From Candidozyma auris (Eukaryota; Ascomycota; Pichiomycetes; Serinales; Metschnikowiaceae), in assembly GCF_003013715.1 (NCBI RefSeq), contig NC_072817.1:682001-746000 (forward strand): a stretch of DNA of 64,000 nt. Reading direction: 5' to 3'. Position 1 is the stretch's first letter, and each line of letters opens with the position of its first letter. Positions 57,401 to 64,000 of the stretch are shown piece by piece. The translations under genes and the position numbers were made by a program. Under the pieces are notes generated by a model, which was not told the DNA's origin, did not search any database, and was given only the letters and a program-made list of their open reading frames with translations.

Positions 57401-59898
57401 GCACTGTTGTTTCTGGCGAGTACGATCCCACTTTAGCCAAAATAATTGTTCATGGAGAGAACAGAGACGAGGCTTTACAGAAGTTGCGCTGGGCTCTTAA
57501 TGAAACATCCGTCTGTGGTTGCATCACCAACATCGACTACTTGCGTTCAATTGCCAACTCCCAAATGTTTGAAACAGCCAAAGTAGCCACCAAAGTGCTC
57601 GATTCGTACGACTACTGTCCGACAGCCATGGAAATTCTTGCTCCAGGTGCTTACACCACTGTTCAGGACTACCCTGGCAGAAAGGGCTATTGGCACATTG
57701 GTGTGCCTCCTTCTGGATGCATGGACGAGTACGCATTTCGTATGGCTAACCGTGCAGTTGGAAACGATTCAGCCTCTCCTGGGTTGGAGATGACTCTCAC
57801 TGGGCCAAAGATTTTGTTTCATCACAGCGCTATTATAGCTGTAACTGGTGGTGACGCCGCCATCACAGTCAATGAAGTGCCGGTTGAGATGTGGAAGCCT
57901 CTTGAGCTTAGAAAGGGAGATGTCTTGACAGTTGGGAAATTGGCTACTGGCTGCAGAGCCTACTTGGCTATTCGTGGCGGAATTGATGTCAATGAGTACT
58001 TGGGCTCTCGTTCTACTTTTGCTTTGGGTAACTTGGGAGGGTACAATGGGCGTACTTTGCGTTATGGTGATGTCTTGTTCTTAGGTCAGCCAGAATTGCC
58101 ATCATGCTCTTTACCTATGCCTATAAGCGCTCCTGCTGAAATTCCAAGGCAATTGATACCTTCCTACGACTTTAACAGGGACAATGCATGGGAAGTGGGC
58201 GTAACCTGCGGTCCCCACGGGTCTCCAGATTTCTTCACTAAGGAAGCCGTGCAAGACTTCTTTTCCAGCGAGTGGAAGGTTCATTACAATTCCAACAGAT
58301 TCGGTGTTCGTCTCATTGGCCCCAAACCTAAATGGGCCAGAAAGGACGGCGGTGAAGCTGGTTTGCATCCTTCGAATGCACACGACTACGTTTATTCTCT
58401 TGGTGCTATCAACTTCACAGGAGACGAGCCAGTCATTTTGACTTGCGATGGTCCTTCTCTTGGAGGTTTTGTTTGTGAAGCCGTAGTTGCAGAAGCCGAG
58501 ATGTGGAAGATCGGACAAGTGAAGCCAGGCGACCTGATCAGATTCGTTCCTCTTTCCTACGACACCGCTAAGACCATGAAGAAGATCCAGGACGATGTTG
58601 TGGAAACATTGCTGGGATGCATCCCATCATTTGCGGGTAAGCAGCTCAGTTCCCCTGAAAACCCAATCTTGGCCTCCATTCCAGCTACCAACTCTTGCCC
58701 CAAGATTGTCTACCGCCAGGCAGGAGATAGATACATCTTGGTGGAGTACGGCGAGAACAACATGGACTTCAATTTGTCATATAGAATCCACAAGTTGATT
58801 GAGATGGTGGGTGAGCTTGACGTCAGAGGAGTTGTGGAGATGTCTCGGGGTGTGAGATCTGTGTTGATTGAGTACAACGAGAAAATCAGTCAGAACGACT
58901 TGGTCAGAACATTGCTTGCAATAGAGAAGGAAATTGTGTTTACCAACAAGTGGAAAGTTCCCTCTCGGGTGATCAAGTTACCCATGGCATTCGAGGACGA
59001 GAAAACATTGGACGCTGTGAAGAGATACTCAGAAACAATCAGGTCAGAAGCCCCCTGGTTACCCAACAATGTTGACTTTATAGCCTCGATCAACGGTATC
59101 GAAAGGTCGTCTGTCAGAGATATGTTATACACTGCCAGGTACATGGTATTGGGACTTGGAGATGTTTTCTTGGGCGCCCCTTGTGCCGTGCCCTTGGATC
59201 CAAGACACAGATTACTCGGAACCAAGTATAACCCCTCGAGAACGCATACTCCAAATGGGTGTGTTGGAATTGGTGGCTCTTACATGTGTATCTACACCAT
59301 GGACTCTCCAGGAGGATACCAGCTTGTTGGTCGAACAGTGCCAATCTGGGACAAGTTGACATTGGGTGCACACTCCAGCAGGCCTTGGTTGTTGAATCCA
59401 TTCGACCAAGTTGAATTTTACCCCGTTTCAGAGGAAGAAGTGAACCGTCTCACCGAGGAAATGGAGGCAGGCAAGTTCCCTGTGGAGATTGTGGATACTA
59501 CATTCGACCATGAGCAGTACATGAGATGGATTCAGGAGAATTCTCAATCAATTGAGGAGTTCCACAAAACACAAGGAGGAGAAAAAATGGAGGAATTCAG
59601 CCGGTTGATTCAAGTGTCAAATGCCGAGCTCGAAGCTGGAAAAGGTGGACCTCAAATAAGCGAGGAGGACAAGTTCAGCGAGAACGCAGAAATGGTGTAT
59701 TCTGAATACTCTGGCCGCTTTTGGAAATCCTTAGTCGCTGTTGGAGATGCAGTGAAGAAGGGACAGGCTCTCATTGTCGTGGAAGCGATGAAAACAGAAA
59801 TGATGGTGGTTGCAACACGAGCAGGTAAAGTGGCCAAGATCATGCATACGAATGGTGCTATGGTTGATGCTGGTGATCTTGTTGTTGTGATTGAATGA
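54409..59898 (+). CDS. DUR1,2: Urea amidolyase (urea carboxylase + allophanate hydrolase)
   Basis: 1829 residues, the full length of the bifunctional yeast enzyme. Residues 1-460 are the amidase part of allophanate hydrolase, with the signature GGSSAGSASV and GTDTAGSGRVPAALN holding the catalytic serines and AVKDN holding the lysine. A small C-terminal hydrolase domain follows (to about 610). Biotin carboxylase begins at NSVLVANRGEIAVRI; a carboxyltransferase (AHS2/AHS1 type) follows, then the biotin carrier, with Lys1795 in VVEAMKTEM as the biotin site. It converts urea with ATP and bicarbonate to allophanate and then to ammonia and CO2, in the cytosol. Next to DUR3, as in C. albicans. Confidence 0.97.
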   Translation: MRTWTVDEWKAFHFAATPDESLRALHELLASQKTAPEDPAWISLVTKDDLDHQWSFLQSHSKKHLLPLYGVPVAVKDNIDTRLLPTTAACPSFSYVPEEDATTVLLLRNAGAIIIGKTNLDQFATGLVGTRSPYGATPNTFNEEYVSGGSSAGSASVVARGIVPIALGTDTAGSGRVPAALNNLIGLKPTKGVFSAHGVVPACKSLDCVSVFAMNLQDAQLAFNILAQEDSQKDAYSRKMPQNPKVSFGAAPKVGVPTRLEWCGETENPKLYEKAVSTIEKAGSTLHPVDIQPLLDLAKYLYEGAWVAERYWATKDFLATKPPAEDLDPTVLSIVKGGEHLSASTAFEYEYKRQAVIQKIAPMLEEIDVIVVPTAPLTPKIADVQAEPIKINSCQGTYTNFVNLADLSALSVPAGFRTSDGVPFGVTFLSQKFNDYALLDFAARYMKVYSSEIPRFYGCLKSKQEKTATVNDLLHHRKELPNKVLKNTVKLAVVGAHLKGFQLHWQLQKVSAAFVELTTTFECYRLYALPKTGPVAKPGLRRVSKNGKKIALEVYEVPAENFGQFIAFVPEPLGIGSVELASGEWIKSFICEEAGYLAPGTTDITEYGGWKNYHQALEAEAKRSQKPFNSVLVANRGEIAVRIMKTLKKMKIRAIAVYSDPDKYAEHVVMADQAIPLHGSSAAETYINMDKIFAAAKETGAEAIIPGYGFLSENADFADRCVKEGIVFVGPSADAIRKLGLKHSAREIAEKAGVPLVPGSGLVTDPKQAREIAAKLEYPVMVKSTAGGGGIGLQKVDTEEDIERVFQTVQHQGQSYFGDAGVFLERFVENARHVEIQMVGDGYGKALAIGERDCSLQRRNQKIIEETPAPNLPEATRQKMRRAAESLGSLLNYKCAGTVEYIYDEKRDEFYFLEVNARLQVEHPITEMVTGLDLVEWMLLIAADTPPDFSQLIKISGASMEARLYAENPVKGFVPSPGQLTEVKFPSFARVDTWVQKGTVVSGEYDPTLAKIIVHGENRDEALQKLRWALNETSVCGCITNIDYLRSIANSQMFETAKVATKVLDSYDYCPTAMEILAPGAYTTVQDYPGRKGYWHIGVPPSGCMDEYAFRMANRAVGNDSASPGLEMTLTGPKILFHHSAIIAVTGGDAAITVNEVPVEMWKPLELRKGDVLTVGKLATGCRAYLAIRGGIDVNEYLGSRSTFALGNLGGYNGRTLRYGDVLFLGQPELPSCSLPMPISAPAEIPRQLIPSYDFNRDNAWEVGVTCGPHGSPDFFTKEAVQDFFSSEWKVHYNSNRFGVRLIGPKPKWARKDGGEAGLHPSNAHDYVYSLGAINFTGDEPVILTCDGPSLGGFVCEAVVAEAEMWKIGQVKPGDLIRFVPLSYDTAKTMKKIQDDVVETLLGCIPSFAGKQLSSPENPILASIPATNSCPKIVYRQAGDRYILVEYGENNMDFNLSYRIHKLIEMVGELDVRGVVEMSRGVRSVLIEYNEKISQNDLVRTLLAIEKEIVFTNKWKVPSRVIKLPMAFEDEKTLDAVKRYSETIRSEAPWLPNNVDFIASINGIERSSVRDMLYTARYMVLGLGDVFLGAPCAVPLDPRHRLLGTKYNPSRTHTPNGCVGIGGSYMCIYTMDSPGGYQLVGRTVPIWDKLTLGAHSSRPWLLNPFDQVEFYPVSEEEVNRLTEEMEAGKFPVEIVDTTFDHEQYMRWIQENSQSIEEFHKTQGGEKMEEFSRLIQVSNAELEAGKGGPQISEEDKFSENAEMVYSEYSGRFWKSLVAVGDAVKKGQALIVVEAMKTEMMVVATRAGKVAKIMHTNGAMVDAGDLVVVIE
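54448..54457 (+). promoter_or_regulatory. Core motif inside DUR1,2 coding sequence
   Basis: TTTGCAGCCA within codons 14-17. It is the only exact core found inside a gene and may be chance. Confidence 0.2.
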
Positions 59899-60531
59899 AA
59901 TATTTTTAAAAAAAAAGTAAAGAAACATGTTGTACTATAGTTAAAATATATTTGTCAAGTTGTGTTGCTGACGTAGATACAGTTGTGAGCTTGGTGAGTT
60001 CCTTTTTTCTCTTTTGCACTGGTTACAAGTGCAAAACTTCCCGAATGCTCGGAATTTAGAATGACTAGGCGTCATTGAATGACAGATATTTAAAGAACTG
60101 TTACATTGATAAGAAGTAATGCCTAGTTTGTGTGAGTTCTGTGACTTGGTTTATGTCAAAATATCCTTGCAGCTACGTGATAGTATCGAGATTCCCAAGA
60201 TAAAAGACAATATCTGGACAGTTTCGGTATCCCAGTCAGAATCAAAAGCGGCCTAAATTTCGTCAGTCGAATTTCACCAACAAGGACCTAAAAGGTTCAC
60301 ACCAGCACCAACCATATCATCAATCGTTCAATATAAGAGCATAAAAGCCTAAAATCTTTCTGTTACTCGATTTTCCATAAGAACTTGTCTTATTCCACTA
60401 GCCTCTTCCCCTACCTTACTACTTTTCCTCCAGTTTGCATCCACAGAGTCGTGCGCGTCTTAGTGCTTATAGCGTGTTTGAAAACACCATCTTCAACTTC
60501 AACACCACCACCCTTTGAAGTCAAGCACAAT
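59899..60531. other. Intergenic, HAT1 promoter
   Basis: 633 bp. A 9-bp stem with 7-base loop (TTTTGCACT at 60012-60020, AGTGCAAAA at 60028-60036) lies about 115 bp past the DUR1,2 stop. No exact dispersed element and no gene seen. Confidence 0.55.
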
Positions 60532-61779
60532 ATGTCGGACCAAATGAGCATGGCCGTGGCGTCCCTCCAGCCTGAGCAGTGGACGGCGTCACTGAATGAG
60601 GCTTTATCAATTTTTGTTACTGATACACAAGGCAAAGCTCATAATTTCAGTCCTCTCTTCACGTACCCCATCTTTGGCGAGGCCGAGACGATCTTCGGGT
60701 TCAAAGGGCTCAGAATATTCTTGTGCTTTGACTCAGTGACATTTTTGCCCTTTTTGAACTTGAAGTTCGACAATAAACTTGAAGACATTGAGGTTGACCC
60801 AAAAAGCAAGTTGCTCGAATTGTTGCCTCTGCTGACCGTATATAAGGACGAGGCAAAGTGGAGGGATTCTATCGAGGAGGAGCAGAAAAATTACCAAATT
60901 CCAGGCACGAAAGTGTGTGAGGATTTTACGAAAAATGGGGAGCATTATGCGATCTATAAACTCGACTTAACCTCTGAGAGAGGCATTGAGTTGCACAAAA
61001 GACTCCAAATCTTGGTGCTTTTGTTCATTGAGGCCGGAACTTACATCGACTTCAAGGATCCCTTGTGGGATCTCTATGTGATGTATAGAACCACTGACGC
61101 AAGCTTGCCTGAGGTGGTTGGCTTTGCAACCGCGTACAACTATTGGGTGTACCCTGGACTGGCTGATTTTGATTCTGGCGTTGAGAAAATTCGCAAGAAG
61201 ATCTCTCAGTTCGTCGTCTTGCCTCATCTCCAGGGACAATCTCTTGGAGCTGAGCTCTATGAAAGGCTCTACAAATTATGGCTACAGGACGATCGCATAG
61301 TAGAGATCGTTGTAGAGGACCCAAACGAGAGTTTTGACGATTTGCGCGATCGTGTGGACTTCACTCGTTTGGTCGAAGAAAAGAAAGTGGACTTGTCTAC
61401 ATTGAAGGTCGAAGACGTAACACCTCAGTGGATTGAAACGTTCAAGAGACGGGAGAAGCTTGAAAAACGTCAGCTTCTGCGCTTGCTTGAGATGTTCTTC
61501 TTGCACCAATTGAAGTATGGTCCAGCTAAACCTTCTAAGAAAGCTGTACGGCTTTTCATCAAACGGAGACTTTTCGAGAAAAACCGAGAGGCTCTCAGCG
61601 GGCTTGATGAGCCTACCAAACTCGACAAGTTGCAGACTGCATACGAGTCGCTTGCATCAGACTATTACCGAATTTTAGAGCCCCTTGAAAAGAGAGCCAA
61701 GCGATCAATTGACAACGGGACCAGTGGTGGTGATGCAGAGGGATTTGAGTCAACTGCAAAGAAACAGAAGAAGGAATAG
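60532..61779 (+). CDS. HAT1: Histone acetyltransferase type B catalytic subunit
   Basis: 415 residues from the ATG at 60532; the frame is open further up but has no ATG before this. The N-terminal domain reads FSPLFTYPIFGEAETIFGFK; the GNAT core is about 150-300 with the acetyl-CoA loop LPHLQGQSLGAELYERL and EDPNESFDDLRDR after it. Hat1 with Hat2 acetylates free histone H4 at Lys5 and Lys12 before deposition, in cytoplasm and nucleus. The C-terminus ends in a basic stretch (KRAKR, then KKQKKE) that could serve as a nuclear import signal. Confidence 0.95.
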   Translation: MSDQMSMAVASLQPEQWTASLNEALSIFVTDTQGKAHNFSPLFTYPIFGEAETIFGFKGLRIFLCFDSVTFLPFLNLKFDNKLEDIEVDPKSKLLELLPLLTVYKDEAKWRDSIEEEQKNYQIPGTKVCEDFTKNGEHYAIYKLDLTSERGIELHKRLQILVLLFIEAGTYIDFKDPLWDLYVMYRTTDASLPEVVGFATAYNYWVYPGLADFDSGVEKIRKKISQFVVLPHLQGQSLGAELYERLYKLWLQDDRIVEIVVEDPNESFDDLRDRVDFTRLVEEKKVDLSTLKVEDVTPQWIETFKRREKLEKRQLLRLLEMFFLHQLKYGPAKPSKKAVRLFIKRRLFEKNREALSGLDEPTKLDKLQTAYESLASDYYRILEPLEKRAKRSIDNGTSGGDAEGFESTAKKQKKE

Positions 61780-62776
61780 TCTGCAGGATGAGGTGTTAGG
61801 CTTATAAAGAAAAGCCGCGCGGATCTGGCGAACGAGTAGGTTCCATTGCCAATCTGTCTGCAGGACATTGTCCTGGATTAACTTGCGAATGACCCTTTTC
61901 CCAGAATACACGAGTTCGGGCGAATGACATGCAAGGGGTCTAAATGAACTGTTCTGAGTGACTTCCATGGTGGAGGAAGACTGATGTCTCCTTCAAATTG
62001 GAAGCATCTCTATTTATCGTGCCATTATGGCTTACATTGCTTGCGATGAGCAGCCTCTAGGCGGTCCTACCGCCGTGCTGACCCACTTTTTTATATTCTC
62101 GTACTGGTGACGCAAACGCACGTCCCTCAATGACGAACGTTGCAAGTATATTGAAAGCGGGACGATTGCAAAAAAGTGACCCATCGCTTTATATGACGTC
62201 ATTGGACTTTTGGAACAATTAGAAGTAAAAACAGAAGACAGCCCTATTCCACGCACCTTTTCCTGCACAATGAGAGGGCCTTCAGCGTTTCGCTGTCGTC
62301 TGCTCATTCTCACTTTGTGGTGCGCTTGTCTGACGCAGTGAAACCCTTCCCGGCCACCGCGGCAATTAACTATGGCCAAGCTTCCGCCCCAAAATTGAAT
62401 GAGGTCATTGATGGGCGGGATCAACCCTCTTTGCGATGGGGAAATCGCAAAACGACTGCAGCTTTTTTTAGTATTTATGATCCCGTTTCATTTAGTCTTT
62501 CTCATCCGCTAAGTATACCATCTGGTGCTTCTTGCTCTGATGAGTCGCAGTTTTTCATTGGCCATGGTTGCTATAGGTGCTTGCTTTGTTGCTTCCCATT
62601 CGGCCGAATTGTGGACGCAAACTGCGCATAAGTAGCAAGCTATCTTGCGTGGGCCGCCTAAGCTGTGTGCACTCCGAAAACCTCACTTTCGACGCAATCT
62701 CCTCCCTGTGGTATAAAAGGAGCCAGCCCCCAGCAAACACCACTATTTTCAATTTTTGCTCTTCAAAACTTTCACC
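61780..62776. other. Intergenic, PIL1/LSP1 promoter
   Basis: About 1 kb without a gene. TATAAAAG at 62712-62719 lies 58 bp before the eisosome gene start, fitting a highly expressed TATA gene. No exact dispersed element. Confidence 0.6.
62712..62719 (+). promoter_or_regulatory. TATA box of PIL1/LSP1
   Basis: TATAAAAG, 58 bp before the ATG, a consensus TATA box. Confidence 0.6.
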
Positions 62777-63700
62777 ATGCACAGAACTTACTCCTTGAGA
62801 TCTCAGAAGGCTCCCACCGCTGCTCAATTGCAGTCGCCCCCACCTCCACCATCCTCCACCAAGTCCAAGTTCTTCGGTAAAGGCGGCATCACCTCCACCT
62901 TCAGAAAGAACTTGGCTGGTGCCACCGGTCCTGAGTTGCTGAGAAAATTGGCTCAATTCATTAAGATGGAGAAGAACGTGATGAGAGCCATCGAATTGAC
63001 TGCCAGAGAGCGTCGTGAAACCGCCAAGCAGTTGTCCCTTTGGGGTGAGGAGAACGACGAGGATGTCTCGGACGTTACCGACAAATTGGGTGTTTTGATT
63101 TACGAGATTGGTGAGTTGGAAGACCAGTTCATTGACAAGTATGACCAGTACAGAATCACCTTGAAGACAATCAGAAATATTGAATCTTCTGTCCAGCCTT
63201 CGAGAGACAGAAAGCAGAAAATCACCGATGAGATTGCTCACTTGAAGTACAAGGACCCTCAATCGCCAAAGATCTCTGTCTTGGAGCAGGAATTGGTCAG
63301 AGCGGAGGCTGAATCTCTCGTTGCTGAGGCCCAGTTGTCCAACATCACCAGAGAGAAGTTGAAGGCTGCTTTCAACTACCAGTTTGACGCCATTAGAGAA
63401 TTGGCTGAGAAATACGCTCTCATAGCCGGTTACGGTAAGGCTTTGTTGGAGTTGTTGGACGAATCCGCTGTCACCCCAGGTGAGACCAGACCAGCTTACG
63501 ACGGTTACGAGGCCTCTAAGCAGATCATCATTGACGCTGAGAACGCTTTGGCTTCGTGGACTCTTGATGCTGCTGCCGTCAAGCCAACCTTGTCCTTGCA
63601 CCAAGGTGAAGAGGGCGAGGAGCCAGAGGCTTCTGAGTTGTACGAGGCTGAGGAGGAGTTTGCTAAGCACGATGACACCAACAACGGTGTTGCCGCTTAG
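62777..63700 (+). CDS. PIL1: Eisosome core BAR-domain protein (Pil1/Lsp1)
   Basis: 307 residues from the ATG at 62777, giving MHRTYSLRSQKAPTAAQLQ, the invariant start of Pil1 and Lsp1. The BAR domain (about 40-270) is almost unchanged across yeasts, e.g. GEENDEDVSDVTDKLGVL and EAQLSNITREKLKAAF. The C-tail is short and acidic. It forms the half-tubes under plasma membrane furrows (MCC/eisosomes) and binds PI(4,5)P2. Pil1 and Lsp1 are too alike to tell apart here. Codon 55 is CTG where relatives have Ala, which suits serine better than leucine. Confidence 0.93.
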   Translation: MHRTYSLRSQKAPTAAQLQSPPPPPSSTKSKFFGKGGITSTFRKNLAGATGPELLRKLAQFIKMEKNVMRAIELTARERRETAKQLSLWGEENDEDVSDVTDKLGVLIYEIGELEDQFIDKYDQYRITLKTIRNIESSVQPSRDRKQKITDEIAHLKYKDPQSPKISVLEQELVRAEAESLVAEAQLSNITREKLKAAFNYQFDAIRELAEKYALIAGYGKALLELLDESAVTPGETRPAYDGYEASKQIIIDAENALASWTLDAAAVKPTLSLHQGEEGEEPEASELYEAEEEFAKHDDTNNGVAA

Positions 63701-64000
63701 GTTTAACATCAACATCACATCAATCATTTTTAATTCTGAAATCGATGTTTTTTTACTATGTTGTGTGAGCTAATGTCCTCCTTTTGCCTCCGTCCTGCCT
63801 TCTAAAATGATATGGTGGGTTAAACGCTTTACCGTTAATTAGCTTCCCTTAATTATGTTGTATTAGCGATCACACTATGAAGACGAGACTTCATTCTGTA
63901 AGAGAAGAAGCGAACAGCGCTCAGCGGACGTATCGTGACCTTGTAGAATGTGAATTGCTTTCTTCGTAGCAAGCTCCAAAACAGTCCCAAATGATTTGGC
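63701..64000. other. Window end, no gene seen
   Basis: 300 bp of AT-rich 3' flank after PIL1/LSP1. No supportable feature. Confidence 0.5.

Noticed and set aside
62555..63727. Long minus-strand frame of 390 codons opposite PIL1/LSP1
   Set aside because: It is the antisense shadow of a highly codon-biased gene; its protein is Leu/Val/Gln/Ser-rich with no domain, while the plus strand encodes an almost invariant family.
1..64000. tRNA, rRNA, transposon or LTR, CRISPR array
   Set aside because: I searched by eye for B-box GGTTCRANNC contexts with cloverleaf partners, long terminal repeats, reverse transcriptase or transposase motifs and regular spaced repeats, and found none convincing.

Overview
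This window looks like a nuclear chromosome arm segment from a budding yeast of the CTG-Ser1 clade (the Candida/Clavispora/Debaryomyces group). Genes are compact and almost all uninterrupted, spacers are short, translation starts are ATG, and splicing signals are the yeast type (GTATGT, ACTAAC). Two nuclear genes for respiratory complex I subunits rule out Saccharomyces-type yeasts. CTG codons are rare in the genes I checked, such as PIL1/LSP1 and the aminotransferase, but a run of them sits in the N-terminus of a SAT4-type kinase. That tract only makes sense as a serine-rich tail if CTG is read as serine. Standard-code leucines at CTG should therefore be read as serine here. The species cannot be fixed from the sequence alone.

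Layout: an MFS transporter cut by the window start; FCY2-type purine-cytosine permease; a 21 kDa complex I subunit; an Mpv17/PMP22 protein; the proteasome chaperone POC1/PBA1, with an intron and a two-codon first exon; COQ9; the prefoldin subunit YKE2; an acidic protein of unknown function; a UPS1-like PRELI protein; an amino acid permease; MAM3; a SAT4/HAL4-like kinase; a TMEM184/Hfl1-like vacuolar protein; AIM23 (mitochondrial IF3); a Zn2Cys6 regulator; RIB1; the TYKY-type complex I subunit; a CDR-type PDR ABC transporter; HTM1/MNL1; a branched-chain aminotransferase; HYM1; VPS36; DUR3 next to DUR1,2; HAT1; and a PIL1/LSP1 eisosome gene. I see no tRNA, rRNA, transposon, centromere or CRISPR array.

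Functional groupings: DUR3 and DUR1,2 form a urea uptake and degradation pair. GATAAG sites lie upstream of both, including a perfect 17-bp inverted repeat before DUR1,2. FCY2 has its own cluster of GATAAG sites, which points to nitrogen control. COQ9, both complex I subunits, AIM23 and the UPS1-like gene are mitochondrial, and two of them carry CACGTG close to the start codon. The aminotransferase promoter has a perfect Gcn4-type site and a Leu3-like site.

The most unusual signal is a recurrent element, consensus WTTTYGCARCCATT. By eye the 10-base core TTYGCARCCA occurs 20 times on either strand, against roughly 0.5 expected for random equal-base sequence. Nineteen of the 20 lie outside genes, mostly 230 to 420 bp upstream of a start codon. 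It behaves like the site of an abundant general regulatory factor, or possibly a replication-origin protein. I do not recognise it as a described motif.
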